From Saitoella complicata NRRL Y-17804 (Eukaryota > Ascomycota > Saitoellomycetes > Saitoellales > Saitoellaceae), in the NCBI RefSeq assembly GCF_001661265.1, contig NW_017567013.1:284058-348057 (forward strand): a stretch of DNA of 64,000 nt, written 5' to 3'. A program made the position numbers and the translations under genes. The notes below the pieces were generated by a model. The model was not told where the DNA came from, searched no databases, and saw nothing but the letters and a program-made list of their open reading frames with translations. Below, piece by piece: positions 23,101 to 33,973 of the stretch; the stretch's first letter is position 1; every line of letters begins with the position of its first letter.

Positions 23101-23662
23101 CGATCCTTTCCTCGGTGTTGAGATGGCTTCTACCGGTGAGGTTGCTTGTTTCGGTAAAGATGCTAAGGAGGCCTACTGGACCGCTCTTCAGTCTACTCAG
23201 AACTTCGTCGTCCCCAAGCCTGGCCGCGGTATCTTGCTCGGTGGTGACATCAACAAGCCTGAGTTGGCTAAGGTCACTGAGATTTTGGCACCTATGGGTT
23301 ACAAGCTGTACTGTGTTTCCGACGCTGTTGAGGAGCACTTGAACAAGGTCTTGGCTGGCAAGGGTGAGCTTACCAAGATTGAGTTCCCCAAGAAGGACAA
23401 GCGTGCCCTTCGTGCTGTCTTCCAGAAGTACGAGATTGACTCCGTCATCAACCTTGCTCACTCTCGTGCTGCTGACTTGCTCGACGCTGACTACATCATG
23501 AGGAGGAATGCTGTTGATTTCAACATCACCCTTGTTAACGATGCTAAGTGTGCTGTTTTGTTCGCTGAGGCCTTGCAGGCTAAGATCCCTACTTTGAAGG
23601 AGGGTGAAATGCCTTCTGAGGTCAAGAGGTGGAGCGAGTGGGTCGGTGGAAAGGCCCTCTAA
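20192..23662 (+). CDS. CPA2: carbamoyl-phosphate synthase (arginine-specific), large chain
   Basis: Makes carbamoyl phosphate from ammonia delivered by the small (glutaminase) subunit, bicarbonate and 2 ATP, for arginine synthesis. Single exon, 1156 aa. The N-terminus is rich in Ser, Arg and Ala and lacks acidic residues (MFTNLSRASAPAVKALGRSL and onward to about residue 50), consistent with a mitochondrial presequence, as in other filamentous ascomycetes. The two homologous halves are clear: ATP-grasp 1 with YSLGGLGSGFADN, an oligomerisation linker, ATP-grasp 2 with RPSYVLSGAAMNVCYDE, then a C-terminal regulatory fold from about residue 1010 (RGILLGGDINKPELAK). The glutaminase domain and the ATCase of the pyrimidine enzyme are absent, which supports the arginine-specific call. 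Confidence 0.96.
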   Translation: MFTNLSRASAPAVKALGRSLARSSCFSSTRLIRPTILKTGSLLAQFSTSRSALEASGNTLNDYMKSDIVKGEGAKVDVKKVVIVGSGGLSIGQAGEFDYSGAQAIKAMKESNVHTILINPNIATIQTSHYLADEVYFLPLTPEYLINILERERPDGVLLTFGGQTALNLGVKLDKMGVFDRLGVKVLGTPIKTLETSEDRDLFAEALKEIDIPIAESVAVGTVDDALAAAENVGYPVIIRSAYSLGGLGSGFADNKEELEAMAARSLSLTPQILVEKSLKGWKEVEYEVVRDSANNCITVCNMENFDPLGIHTGDSIVVAPSQTLSDEEYHMLRSAAIKIIRHLGVVGECNVQYALHPSGLDYRVIEVNARLSRSSALASKATGYPLAYTAAKIALGHTLPELPNAVTKTTTANFEPSLDYIVTKIPRWDLRKFQHVQRDIGSAMKSVGEVMAIGRTFEESFQKAIRQVDPSFLGFEGIKFDDLDNALSVPTDRRLWAVGQALLNENYSVDQIHELTKIDKWFLYKLENIYNVQKEIKAAGSLEGLTAELITKAKKHGFSDKQVAKFVGSTEAEVRAKRKSFGVTPFVKRIDTLAAEFPANTNYLYTTYNASTNDVEFNENGTMVLGSGVYRIGSSVEFDWCGVSATRALREVGKKTIMVNYNPETVSTDFDECDRLYFEELSYERVMDIYEMENAQGVVVSVGGQLPQNIALKLQDNGAKVLGTDPKMIDAAEDRYKFSQILDKIGVDQPAWKELSSVDAAKDFADSVGYPVLVRPSYVLSGAAMNVCYDEAKLEQTLTNAASVSPDHPVVITKFISGAREIDVDAVASSGKLLIHAVSEHVENAGVHSGDATLILPPIGLEKEVIERCKEIAVKVAKAWEITGPFNMQIIKADNEETGVPDLKVIECNLRASRSFPFVSKVLGTNFIDVAVRALVGRDVPEPVDPMVEQRDYVAIKVPQFSWTRLAGADPFLGVEMASTGEVACFGKDAKEAYWTALQSTQNFVVPKPGRGILLGGDINKPELAKVTEILAPMGYKLYCVSDAVEEHLNKVLAGKGELTKIEFPKKDKRALRAVFQKYEIDSVINLAHSRAADLLDADYIMRRNAVDFNITLVNDAKCAVLFAEALQAKIPTLKEGEMPSEVKRWSEWVGGKAL

Positions 23663-24148
23663 AGGGTGCAAAATGACGTAGTTGTTGCGTCAATATAGAT
23701 ATCTGTTTTTCGAGCATTCATAGTTAATCCATTATTTCATCATTACCTTCTCTTTCGTCAGAAAAGTGCATAGCGTGTTTAAGACCGACTCTGTACCATG
23801 TACGCACTGTCCTTACCGCTCGGTCATAGCTTCTACAGCTCAAAGAGATGAGTTAACACTTTCCCTTTACCTTCAGTTCTCTATCGCATCATGTGCATTT
23901 TTCGACTAACATTGCCTCGATTTTCCCACGCGTACTACCTACAGCAGGGCCACCACTCTTGCAACATGACTTGGCGTTTTCCGTCCTCTGGGTGCTAGTT
24001 ACAGATGTACACGGAGGATGCAACCTGCCGTCAGCCTTCACGGACTTGGGACCTAACATATAAGATGAGATAGGTCTACGCAGGGCTCCCTTAGCGTCGG
24101 GGCGAGCTCAGTTTGAGTTTTGACGTATCCGTCGTGAATTACCAACCA
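23663..24148. other. intergenic, no supported gene
   Basis: 486 bases between CPA2 and the first tRNA-Lys. The early part is the pyrimidine-rich CPA2 3' flank. Nothing else is recognised. Confidence 0.45.
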
Positions 24149-24221
24149 GCCTGGCTAGCTCAATCGGTAGAGCGTGAGACTCTTAATCTCAAGGTTGTGG
24201 GTTCGACCCCCACGTCGGGCT
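24149..24221 (+). tRNA. tRNA-Lys (anticodon CTT), copy 1
   Basis: 73-nt cloverleaf without intron. Acceptor strand GCCTGGC pairs with GTCGGGC including two G-U pairs. D arm TAGCTCAATCGGTAGAGC, anticodon stem TGAGA/TCTCA with loop CTCTTAA (anticodon CTT), T arm GTGGGTTCGACCCCCAC. A and B box promoters are intact. A TTTT run 8 nt downstream can serve as Pol III terminator. Identical to copies 2 and 3. Confidence 0.97.
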
Positions 24222-24387
24222 TTGCCCTTTTGTCTTCGTTTTGATGGTCAGGTAATTCCTGAGCAATACATCTGAAGTTTTCACCTTCAACAACTTTAGG
24301 CCTGTGCGCCGGCCATGTCGAGACCACCTTGACAGCAACGTGTGACAGCTGCTGTGACGTGGCAGCGGGTGCATGGGAAAGGAAAAA

Positions 24388-24460
24388 AGCCCGACGTGGG
24401 GGTCGAACCCACAACCTTGAGATTAAGAGTCTCACGCTCTACCGATTGAGCTAGCCAGGC
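24388..24460 (-). tRNA. tRNA-Lys (anticodon CTT), copy 2
   Basis: Perfect reverse complement of copy 1 across all 73 nt, 166 bp away, so the two form an inverted repeat. The 5' flank CAACCA directly before the gene is also shared. A run of T follows the gene on its own strand. Confidence 0.97.
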
Positions 24461-24682
24461 TGGTTGATGACAGAAAAACAAGTATGGTCATCTTACCCCG
24501 ACACGACCGGCCCTCACTGCTCCGTTTCGGCAGCCGACGGCTAATTTGAGTGCGGCGGCTGCGCTCCGACTGACCCGGCCCCACCAAATCAACGAACTGG
24601 CCCGGTGAGGGGAGCACGAAACCCTATAAGATCCTCGATCCCTTGGGGGAAATCCTCAGTCAATCACAAACAACTCCCTACA

Positions 24683-25691
24683 ATGTCTCCAGCTGCCACC
24701 AACGGTTCTTCAGCAAGAAAGCTCGTCTCGGGTGTTTGTACGTTCTGACGTTGATCCAAGCTCTTCGGCATTGCTAACATGACCTCCAGACGTCCCCGTC
24801 ACCACGTTCTTCAAGGACGACGCTGATCAGAGTCTCGACCTCGAAACTCAGAAGAAGCACTCTGTTTACCTCGCTCAGTGCGGATGCAAGGGTATCGTCG
24901 TACAAGGATCCACTGCCGAGGCAGTCTTCCTTACTCGTGAGGAGCGAGCGCAGATTACCCGTGCAACTCGCCAAGCCCTCGACGAGGCCGGCTTCCATGA
25001 TACCCTTGTCATTTCTGGATGCGGTTACCTCTCCACCAAGCAGACAATCGACTACTGTCAAGACGCCGGAAAGGAGGGTGCCGACTATGTCCTCGTTCTC
25101 CCACCTTCGTACTACCCTATGCTCACTACCAAGGAGATCCTCAAACAGTACTACCAAGATGTCGCTGAGGCCTCTCCCATCGGTGTCATGGTCTACAACT
25201 TCCCCGGTATCATGAACGGCGTCGACATGGACTCTGACTTGATCATTGACATCGCCTCTTCCAATAAGAACATCGTCGGCTGCAAGTTGACCTGTTCTTC
25301 CGTTGGAAAGATGACTCGTATTGCCGCAACATTCTCTCAGGAGGAGTTCTTCGTCATGTCTGGTGCCACCGACCTCTTCATCTCCTCCCTCATGGCAGGC
25401 GCTGAGGCTGCCATCACTGGTATGGGTAACATCGCTCCCAAGACTTTGGTCAAGTGCCACAGGCTTTGGGCAGAGGGCAACTACAAGGAAGCCAAGAAGC
25501 TTGGGCAGATGCTCAGTAAGGCCGAGTACCCTATCCTCAAGCACTTCATCCCCGGATCCAAGTACGTGATGGACAAGTACTATGGCTACGGAGGTAAGCC
25601 TCGTCGTCCGCTGTTGCCCGCCGGTAAGGAGATGATTCAGGAGTTGGATGAGAAGTTGAAGGGTATTATGGAGTATGAGAAGTCGCTTTAA
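24683..25691 (+). CDS. DHDPS/NAL-family aldolase (HOGA-like)
   Basis: Class I (Schiff-base) aldolase or lyase of the dihydrodipicolinate synthase / N-acetylneuraminate lyase superfamily, TIM barrel, 318 aa. Exons 24683-24737 and 24790-25691. Catalytic Lys is seen in GCKLTC and the conserved Tyr in MVYNFPG; the GTTGE loop is represented by GSTAEA. Fungi do not use the bacterial lysine pathway, so a catabolic pyruvate-dependent aldolase is more likely: 4-hydroxy-2-oxoglutarate aldolase, 2-keto-3-deoxy sugar-acid aldolase or a pyrroline-hydroxycarboxylate deaminase are family options. It begins the run of catabolic genes that continues to 35.3 kb, but co-regulation is only inferred. No targeting signal is obvious. 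Confidence 0.85.
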
Positions 25692-25870
25692 GGGTGGAAA
25701 GAATGTAGGAAGTAAGATATACCCATGATATATATCAATATACCGAATTATACCCTTGCAATTACAGATGTGAAGTAAATTGGTATGAATAGAAGGTAAC
25801 TGAAAACCAAAGGCGCCTTAACCATACCCTACCAACGAAACGAACAATAAAAGCCCTCGTTACTACTTAC

Positions 25871-27469
25871 TTAACTGATATACCGGAAGCTGGGCTGTTC
25901 CCAGTCTGTCAAGTCCGAGAAACCCTCCGCAAGTTCTCCCTCGTTGAAGCCCACAGACCCGCTGGCAGCAGCCTCCTTCCTCCTGTTATGGATACGACAG
26001 ACACACCAATAACCCGCCATCAACATGATGCACACACAATAACAGACTAGCATGGCAACGGTACCGCCAGTGTACGCCGGAGCCTGAGAAGCTCTGAAGG
26101 TCTGCGGACCGATCAAGTTACCCACGGCATAGCCAATGTACAAGACAGCGTAGGATACGGTCTTCTTCGTATGGCCTGCCGTATTCGCCTGAGCGAGCGA
26201 GATACCGACCACGTAAGGTCCGAAATAGGTGTAGAGAAAGTAGAGACCGACCATCTGCCCGGGAATATTATCGCGCGGCAAGCTGTAGACGATGGCTGTG
26301 CCCATAATCGGGATAAGACAAGCGAAGATGCAGGTCAAGCAACGGCGATTGATCCATCTTGCGGCTATGGTGGAGAAGATGAAACTCGCCAAGGTCGACA
26401 TGACTCCCGTGGGCATGGAGAGCAGCGAGGACTGAACAGAGGTGAAGCCGAGGTTGGAGATCAGAATACCGGAGAAAGTTGTCAATCCACCGTTTGGAAT
26501 GTTGATGGCGATATTGAAGAAAAAGATGATCCACGTCTTGATGTCGACCATAGCTTCGCGGACCTGATCCCATTTCCACTGCTTGTTGACGATACCAGTC
26601 TGGTTCTCCGCAAGACGTTGTACGGCGTGGTATTTCTCCTCTGGTGTGAGGAACCAAGCGTTCATGGGAGAATCAGGCATGGCGAAGAACACAAAGATAC
26701 TCCACGCCATAGAAATAGAACCGACCATGATGAAAAGGTATTGCCAAATCGCAAGGGGAGCAGAGTCGGGGATGTGACCCACGGCCCACGACAAGAATCC
26801 ATTGATCACGGAACTCGCCGCAGCAAAGACAATAGCATTCCTCGGAGGCTGCTCACTCTTTTTGTACCACCCCGCAATTAACAACGAAATACCAGGAACA
26901 ATGATAGCCTCAGCCGCACCCATAAGGAACCTCACAGCCATCAACCCACTCCAGCTCTTGCAAGCAGCCAACATGAACGTCATAGCAGACCAAAACATGG
27001 AGCAACCACATAAATATTTGGCCGATGGGAGGCGGTGGAGGAGATAGGAGGAGGGGAACATTCCCACAAGGGCACCGAGGGAGAGGATTGAGCCGAGCCA
27101 ACTGTATTGCTGACCGACGAGGTGGGTGTCGGTACGCATGCCGTAGATTGCGGCTGTTGATTGGGCGACTTTGTCGACGGCGCCTAGGGTAGCAGTGAGG
27201 AACAACATGGGGATCATGTAGCGGTCAATCTGAAGAACGTCATTAGCCAGCGCTCATTTGCTTTATAAGACCAAACGTACCTTGCGCTTCAACTTCTTTT
27301 CGGCTTCAGGGGTGAGAGGAGGATACTGCTCGGCGTTGGCGAGGAACGCAGCGGCTTGATCGATATCTTTTCTATCGAGGTTCAAGCTCTCCACTTCACC
27401 TTTCTCAATCTCCACGTCGCGGGTAGGTACGACTTTCTTCTCCATCTCAATCTCAGGCGCAGGGGACAT
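25871..27469 (-). CDS. MFS transporter, Dal5/Tna1-like (anion:cation symporter family)
   Basis: Plasma-membrane major-facilitator carrier, 515 aa. Exons (minus strand) 27281-27469 and 25871-27229, joined across a 51-nt intron to read KKLKRK-IDRYMIPMLFLTATLG. That K-R-x-D-x-x-x-x-P start of helix 1 is typical of the allantoate permease family, whose members carry allantoate, nicotinate, biotin, pantothenate, cysteine or small peptides. About 12 hydrophobic helices can be counted, with a hydrophilic N-terminal tail of about 70 residues. The start at 27469 is preferred over an upstream in-frame ATG at 27568 that would add a non-conserved leader. Divergent from 5-oxoprolinase, suggesting uptake of its substrate. 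Confidence 0.9.
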
Positions 27470-28029
27470 CGTGCTGTAGTAAGTTTGCAAACAGCTAGAT
27501 CGTGTGCTGTACGAGATCAATGTCGAGAGCAGGCCCAGCTTTATACTTGATCCATCGGGAATGACCAATGAACCGCCGGCCTTATCGATCCGAGGCTGTG
27601 TGGGGAGTACATAGGGCCGATATTGGTGTGTTGATTACGATAAATCCTGAGGATGGTCCACGCGAACCGAGATGCCCTCCGGCTGATCGTAAGCTATGGG
27701 CGTACCAGATAAGGTTCGGAGATGCGTCGTAGGACCCCGCTAGCGCCATTCACCTCGCGCGGACCTTCCTCGAATTTGAAGCGAGATCAGAGGTGCGCCG
27801 AGGACGGTACAGTACACCAAATGTCGATGAACTATTTCAGCAATCCGTGTCGGATGCTATCGATAGTCGATAATGACTGCCATGATATCGCGAGGGAGCG
27901 TATGAAGGTCGCAGCGACCTAACTTACTCGGATACCGGATCATGGCAGTCGCATATCTTGTGGACCATCTTAAAAGGGATTGATCCGCCACTTCCATTTG
28001 AGAAATCCAAGGAATTATATCCAACCACT
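27470..28029. promoter_or_regulatory. bidirectional promoter, MFS transporter / 5-oxoprolinase, with GATA and CGG-N3-CCG sites
   Basis: 560-bp divergent intergenic region. Four HGATAR sites (the consensus of AreA/NIT2-type nitrogen regulators) occur on the plus strand: CGATAA 27638, AGATAA 27707, CGATAG 27861 and CGATAA 27868. An inverted CGG-ATA-CCG (27929-27937), the shape bound by Zn2Cys6 dimers, lies 93 bp before the oxoprolinase start. The motifs are seen; regulation by nitrogen status or by the nearby Zn2Cys6 protein is inference. Confidence 0.45.
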
Positions 28030-31000
28030 ATGCACGCTACATCAGACTCTGGAATCAAGATTGCAATCGACCGCGGAGGCACATTTACCGACGTCTGGGC
28101 GTCGTTACCTGGCAAAGGCGATGTCATCTTCAAGCTTTTGTCCGTTGATCCCGACAATTACCAAGACGCACCAATCGAAGGTATTCGTCGCGTTCTCTCG
28201 ATGCACCTCGGAGATGAGTTGCCTCGAGGACAGCCTCTACCGAAAGAGCACCTTCACTCCATCCGTATGGGCACTACTGTCGCCACGAACGCTTTGCTCG
28301 AGCGCAAAGGTACCAGACATGTTTTTCTTGTCAACAAGGGCCTGAGAGACCTTCTCATCATTGGCAACCAGTCGCGCCCACGTCTGTTCGACCTGAATAT
28401 CGTCAAGCCAGATGTTCTCTTCGATGAAGTTGTCGAGATCGATGAACGTATCACCGTTGAGGGATTTGATGAAGATGTGGATGGCACCACCAAAGACCCA
28501 GAAGAAATCCCTGGTGAACTGGTCCGTGGTATCAGCGGTGACATGCTCAGGATTCTCGAACCTCTAAATGAAGACACTACTCGAGCATCCTTGGAAAAGC
28601 TCCGGGCAGACGGCTTCACCACGCTCGCCGTATGTCTCGCACACTCCTACATCTACCCGTACCACGAGCAACGCATCGCCGAGATCGCATCCGAGATGGG
28701 ATTCTCGCATATATCTCTCTCATCCGCAGTCGGCGCGAACATGATTAAGATGGTCCCTCGAGGAAGCTCGGCCTCCGCAGATGCTTACCTCACCCCGGAA
28801 ACCAAAAAATACATCGAAGGCTTCTGCAAAGGATTTGAAGGAGGCAACTTGGACGGACTTCGGTGCGAATTTATGCAGAGTGATGGAGGTCTTATCGGGT
28901 ACAAGGGCTTTGGTGGTCTTCGCGGTATCCTCAGTGGACCAGCTGGCGGGGTGGTCGGCTACGCAAGAACCTCGTATGAGGGCAAAACTCCTATCGTCGG
29001 TTTCGATATGGGTGGAACGAGTACGGATGTCAGCAGGTACGGAGGCGCATTCGAGCACGTCTTCGAAACTACGACAGCCGGCGTCACCATTCAGAGCCCC
29101 CAGCTGGACATCAACACTGTCGCCGCTGGAGGAGGTAGTATACTATCTTGGCACAATGGTCTCTTCAAGGTCGGTCCTGAGAGTGCATCTGCTCATCCAG
29201 GACCTGCTTCATACCGTAAGGGTGGCCCATTAACGGTCACCGACGCCAACCTTTTCCTCGGACGCCTCCTTCCCGAATACTTCCCGAAGATCTTTGGACC
29301 CAATGAGGACCAGCCTCTGGACAGCGACATCGTTACCAGGAAGTTCAACGAACTTACCAAGGTCATCAGCGCCGACATCGGCCGCGAAATGACATCCGAG
29401 GAGGTGGCAAACGGCTTCATCGAAGTTGCCAACGAAGCGATGTGCCGGCCTATCAGGGCGTTGACCGAAGCTCGTGGTCATGAGACTGCTGCGCATAACC
29501 TGGGAGTTTTCGGCGGAGCCGGTGGTCAGCACGCTTGTGAGATTGCCTGTAACCTCGGGATCTCTCGAGTCATCCTGCACAAGTACTCCTCTATCTTGTC
29601 AGCGTATGGTATGGCACTCGCTGAGGTTGTGCAAGAAGCACAAGAACCAAGCAGCGAAGAGCTGATTGCTGATTCCATGTCTCGATTGCGCAACAGGCTG
29701 GCTGCTCTCAAGGAGACGGCAGCAAAGGAGCTCCTCGCTCAGGGTGTCTCAGAGGAGTCGATGACATTTGAAGCCTACCTTAACCTCCGTTATCAGGGTA
29801 CGGACACAGCTTTAATGATTCTCGAACCGGAGAGCGGAGATTTCAAGGCTGCCTTCCTGGAGGAACATCTCCGTGAATTCGTGTTCGTCTTCCCGGACGA
29901 CCGCAAGATCCTTGTAGATGACATCCGTATCAGAGGCATTGGCAAGAGTGGCGAGAGTGCTAAGGACAACGAGTCTCTGGCGGCTGAGTTGGGCCACATG
30001 CAGTTCGATACAGTTGACGAGACTGCATCGAAGGAGACCAGGAGTGTCTTCTTCAAATCAATCGGACGATGTGACACTCCGGTATACGTCCTCGACAACC
30101 TTCCACCGGGATTGAAGATCGAAGGACCTGCCATGATCATCGACAAGACACAGACCATCGTCGTAGTCCCGGGTGCAGAGGCACGTATCATCACCTCTCA
30201 TGTCATCATTGATCTTGAGATTTCAGCAACGAAGGTTGCTGCCTCGGCGACAACTGTTGACCCTGTTCAGTTGTCTGTCTTTGGTCATAGGTTCATGAGT
30301 ATCGCCGAGCAGATGGGACGCACTCTGCAAAGAACCAGCTGTTCCCTCAACATCAAGGAACGCCTTGACTTTTCTTGCGCTGTCTTTGGACCAGACGGTG
30401 GTCTTGTTGCGAACGCCCCTCATGTCCCTGTCCATCTCGGAAGTATGAGTTATGCCGTGAAGTACCAGCACGAACTTCTCAAGGGCAAGTTATCTCCCGG
30501 AGACGTGCTTGTGTCCAATCACCCTGAGTCCGGTGGCACGCATTTGCCAGACATCACGGTGATCACCCCTGTCTTTGAGTCCACTGGCAAGGAGATTGCG
30601 TTCTACGTCGCTTCTCGTGGCCATCACACGGATATCGGTGGTCTTGGTGGAACGTCCATGCCGCCCAACTCGACTCAGCTATGGCAAGAGGGAGCAGCGA
30701 TTCGTTCATTCAGGCTCATCCACAATGGCAAGTTTGATGAGGTCGGTATCGTCGATATCCTCCTTTCTCCTGGGAACTACGAAGGCTGTAATGGCTCTCG
30801 CCGTATCAACGACAACCTGTCAGACTTGAAGGCGCAAGTTGCTGCCAATAACAAGGGAATGGTACTCATTCAGCGCTTGATGGAGGAATTTGGCCGTGAG
30901 GTCGTGCAGCTCTACATGAACGCTATCCAAGCGAACGCTGAGATTGCTGTTCGTGATTACTTGCTCAGGACGCGTGAGAAGTTCGGCTTCACCATCCTTC

Positions 31001-31989
31001 AAGGCGAGGATTACATGGATTCTGGATCTATTGCCAAGTTGGCTGTCAACATTAAGCCTGATGGCAGCGCGGTCTTCGACTTCACCGGTACGTCATGCGA
31101 GATGTACGGCAACATGAACGCACCTCCCGCGATTACCTATTCAGCCATCATCTACTGTTTACGTCTCCTGATCGGTACCGACATTCCCCTCAACCAGGGA
31201 TGCTTGGCACCTATTGAAGTCATATTACCCAAGGGCAGTTTCCTTAACCCCACCGCAGGCGCTGCTGTTTGTGCAGGAAACACTCAGACGTCTCAAAGAG
31301 TTTGCGATCTCATCCTGAAAACCTTCCAGGCTGCCGCAGCATCTCAAGGCTGCATGAATTGTCTGGGTTTCTTCGGCGAGGGAGGCGTCGACAAGGACGG
31401 TAACAAGCTCAGCGGGCACGCCTACGCATTCGGCGAGACCATCGCCGGAGGAAGCGGGGCTGGTCCAGGTTGGCATGGAGCGAGTGGTGTTCACACGCAC
31501 ATGACAAACACACGCATCTCCGATCCCGAATTGCTCGAGAAGAAGTATCCTGTCCTTATGCGTGAATTCAGTATCCGTAAGGACAGCGGAGGTCGTGGTC
31601 TGTTCAACGGCGGTGACGGTGTGATCCGCGACTATCAATGTCGCGCTCCGTTGAAGTTCAGCGTCATCACTGAGCGCCGCGTACACCGTCCCTATGGCTT
31701 AAACGGAGGCGAGGAAGGGCAATGTGGTGCCAATTACTGGGTGACTAGCAATGAGGATGGGTCGGAGAGGTGGATCAATCTCGGTCCAAAGAACATGGTG
31801 AGCATGCAACCTGGTGACCGCTGTGTCATTCACACACCTTCCGGAGGTGGATGGGGTGCTGTGCCTAAAACAGGCGAAAACGGAGTGAACGGGGGAACTG
31901 CCAATGGTGCGACGACGGCGAGGGAAACTTATCCGAGGGCCAGTGGAAGTCTTGCAGCATACACGACAACGCAAGCAGAGGCTGCTTAA
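28030..31989 (+). CDS. OXP1: 5-oxoprolinase / hydantoinase A-B fusion protein
   Basis: ATP-dependent cyclic-amide hydrolase that opens 5-oxoproline to glutamate (cytosol), 1319 aa from ATG 28030. N-terminal hydantoinase A half has the sugar-kinase-like ATP fold: [14 protein letters not shown] at residues 12-25 and [13 protein letters not shown] near 323. The hydantoinase B half starts near residue 745 ([20 protein letters not shown]) and includes [12 protein letters not shown] and the HHTDIGG metal-type motif. Single exon. The frame is open 24 codons further upstream, but the IAIDRGG core is normally near the N-terminus, so 28030 is preferred. Fused A-B enzymes also act on hydantoins such as N-methylhydantoin, so specificity is not certain. 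Confidence 0.9.
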   Translation: MHATSDSGIKIAIDRGGTFTDVWASLPGKGDVIFKLLSVDPDNYQDAPIEGIRRVLSMHLGDELPRGQPLPKEHLHSIRMGTTVATNALLERKGTRHVFLVNKGLRDLLIIGNQSRPRLFDLNIVKPDVLFDEVVEIDERITVEGFDEDVDGTTKDPEEIPGELVRGISGDMLRILEPLNEDTTRASLEKLRADGFTTLAVCLAHSYIYPYHEQRIAEIASEMGFSHISLSSAVGANMIKMVPRGSSASADAYLTPETKKYIEGFCKGFEGGNLDGLRCEFMQSDGGLIGYKGFGGLRGILSGPAGGVVGYARTSYEGKTPIVGFDMGGTSTDVSRYGGAFEHVFETTTAGVTIQSPQLDINTVAAGGGSILSWHNGLFKVGPESASAHPGPASYRKGGPLTVTDANLFLGRLLPEYFPKIFGPNEDQPLDSDIVTRKFNELTKVISADIGREMTSEEVANGFIEVANEAMCRPIRALTEARGHETAAHNLGVFGGAGGQHACEIACNLGISRVILHKYSSILSAYGMALAEVVQEAQEPSSEELIADSMSRLRNRLAALKETAAKELLAQGVSEESMTFEAYLNLRYQGTDTALMILEPESGDFKAAFLEEHLREFVFVFPDDRKILVDDIRIRGIGKSGESAKDNESLAAELGHMQFDTVDETASKETRSVFFKSIGRCDTPVYVLDNLPPGLKIEGPAMIIDKTQTIVVVPGAEARIITSHVIIDLEISATKVAASATTVDPVQLSVFGHRFMSIAEQMGRTLQRTSCSLNIKERLDFSCAVFGPDGGLVANAPHVPVHLGSMSYAVKYQHELLKGKLSPGDVLVSNHPESGGTHLPDITVITPVFESTGKEIAFYVASRGHHTDIGGLGGTSMPPNSTQLWQEGAAIRSFRLIHNGKFDEVGIVDILLSPGNYEGCNGSRRINDNLSDLKAQVAANNKGMVLIQRLMEEFGREVVQLYMNAIQANAEIAVRDYLLRTREKFGFTILQGEDYMDSGSIAKLAVNIKPDGSAVFDFTGTSCEMYGNMNAPPAITYSAIIYCLRLLIGTDIPLNQGCLAPIEVILPKGSFLNPTAGAAVCAGNTQTSQRVCDLILKTFQAAAASQGCMNCLGFFGEGGVDKDGNKLSGHAYAFGETIAGGSGAGPGWHGASGVHTHMTNTRISDPELLEKKYPVLMREFSIRKDSGGRGLFNGGDGVIRDYQCRAPLKFSVITERRVHRPYGLNGGEEGQCGANYWVTSNEDGSERWINLGPKNMVSMQPGDRCVIHTPSGGGWGAVPKTGENGVNGGTANGATTARETYPRASGSLAAYTTTQAEAA

Positions 31990-32064
31990 GGGTGGAATAT
32001 AGCGATAGATATTAGTAATGGTGATCCATATTAATCACCATACGCATTTATCGCGCAACTTGCA

Positions 32065-33716
32065 TCAAGCCAAGCTCAACAGCCCTCCTCTGCCTTCCAC
32101 CAGATACTCCCAGCTTCCAGTTCTTCCCAGATCACGGTCTACCCACACGGCCTCAATCGCCTTTCGACCTTTACGAATACTCCCGAGGTCCCGTTTCCGC
32201 TGCATGTTCTCAAGCCTATCCAGAACAAACCGTCGATCTTCCTCAGATTGAACACCTAAAGTACCTATGATAAACAACGGCCAAAGTAACGTGGCTTTGT
32301 CTGGTAGTAAACGCATCATGTCGATAACTTGACCCGTCAATTCCTCCATACGAGGCTCGGAGGGTCCAGCCATTTCAAGCCTAGCAAAGAAGTATATGAG
32401 TGCCGATAACCGCTTTATCTCTGCGATGGCGTCCAACTCAGGGTTAACCTCTGGAGACCACTGGTAAAGGCTATAGAGTTTGCGTCCCACTTCATTCCGT
32501 CGTTCGGCAAACTGCTCTGCTGGGCCTTCATCTCTTCGCAGTTCACTCGCCATATTCGAGATTTTCGAAATCAGTTTCATCAGCTCCCGTGAACACCCCA
32601 TCATCCCGTCAATCTCGCTCTCGTCATCTCCGTCAAACCACTGATCACACTCGAACAACAGCTCACTTTCCCATGCTGTTCGACCCATAACTTCATGAGC
32701 CACAAAGTACATGGTGATGAACCGCCTGAAGTTTTGGTCTTGTCTCTCTGAGTTCCTGTAAAGGTCGCACAAGTTTCGTGCACCTTTGAGATGGGTCACC
32801 CACTCCCGATTGCACCCTGCTGCAATCTCGAAAAAGCAGAGCATTAATGACGTGGCAACAATATTGTCTACCACACCCGACTGTAAACTTCGTTGCATAT
32901 CCCGTCTTAAGCCATTGAGGGCCTTCGATTTGTACGTTAATGCCAGGTCAGTATATTGCCTGTCACTTGTTATTCGGAGCTCGTCCGCTGAGACAGCAAG
33001 AACCGCCTGCAACAACGTGGGTGATGACAGCGCAATGGGCGTGATCACTTTGAGGTACGGGTTGAAAGAGGATGTCAAAGTGCAAGCCGGACAAATCCTT
33101 TCGATGAAGTATTGGAGGAGGTGAGAGGTGATGGAATCGAGTTGGTATAGCGATGGCGTGAAGAGTGACATGCTGCTGGCGGACAGCAGTGTTGGGTTGG
33201 TTGTGGCAACATCTTCAGAGAGAAACACTTGTCGTGGATCGGTTGCGGAAGCTGGCCAATCACCATCCGTCACAGCGTCAATTTGATGCTCTTCAAGATC
33301 CGGTTCCTCCCGGGTCCTCCTGCCAGTACCGACAAAGTCCCTGTACGTAGTATTCAGAAACATAAACCGACCTTCGAAGGCCCTCAGATCGACCACATGG
33401 TGTAATCCGAGTTGTGTCTCGCCCTGTTTGCGTTGTTTCCCAGGCTTGTGCTTGCTCCAGACACCTTCACGCCCGAAGGTGATTCCTCTCGCCTCTGCAT
33501 CCTCTTTCCACTGGAGTTTCATTCCGTACTGGCAGCTGTGTCCCAGGCGTGTACAGGCGGTGCAAGAAGGACGCTCACCGGTACAGCGAACACGGCGCTC
33601 TTTTCGCAGGTTAGTCAAACGACCGTCTAGAAGCTGGGCTGATCATGATCCGTACCTTTGCACTTCCAGCATCCGTTTCCCCTTGCAATTGCCATTGATC
33701 TCGATCGATTCGACAT
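32065..33716 (-). CDS. Zn2Cys6 fungal transcription factor
   Basis: Nuclear DNA-binding regulator. Exons (minus) 33656-33716 and 32065-33599. Joining across the 56-nt intron at 33600-33655 completes the zinc cluster: C-W-K-C, then CTGERPSC and TAC...GHSC, spacing CX2CX6CX6CX2CX6C starting at residue 16. The intron therefore splits the first two cysteines from the rest. The remainder is a typical fungal-specific regulatory middle region of about 480 residues. Start 33716 gives a 15-residue leader; a second ATG at 33695 is an alternative. Divergent from an FAD oxidase (257 bp), the common arrangement of pathway-specific regulators and their targets. Confidence 0.9.
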
Positions 33717-33973
33717 AGCAGATGGGCGGACTTGAGACGTCAACGTATGTACGTAGCACTCATATCGATAACCCAACATAGGGAGAAACCGCGCTAGCGC
33801 TGCCGAGCTTCGCTGCCGTACGCATCCTCGCAATGACCTTCCTCCAGAATATTTGGTATCGGTAAACGGTTCATGTACAAAAGTTCAAACGATTCGCCTA
33901 TGGCGATGACTGTATATAGACCAACTGCTGGATCAAGACGTTGTCTCTTTCGAACATAGTCAACAAGCTTACC
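33717..33973. promoter_or_regulatory. bidirectional promoter, Zn2Cys6 regulator / FAD oxidase
   Basis: 257 bp between divergent start codons. Contains a direct CGG-TAAA-CGG (33860-33869), a possible Zn2Cys6 site, and one HGATAR site (CGATAA at 33766). Autoregulation is an inference. Confidence 0.4.

Noticed and set aside
20258-23671. Long minus-strand open frames (534 and 392 codons) opposite CPA2
   Set aside because: They lie entirely within CPA2 and arise from its strong codon bias. No family resemblance.
27958-28029. 24-codon N-terminal extension of 5-oxoprolinase
   Set aside because: The ATP-binding core begins near the N-terminus in the family; the extension is not conserved-looking and contains promoter-like sequence.
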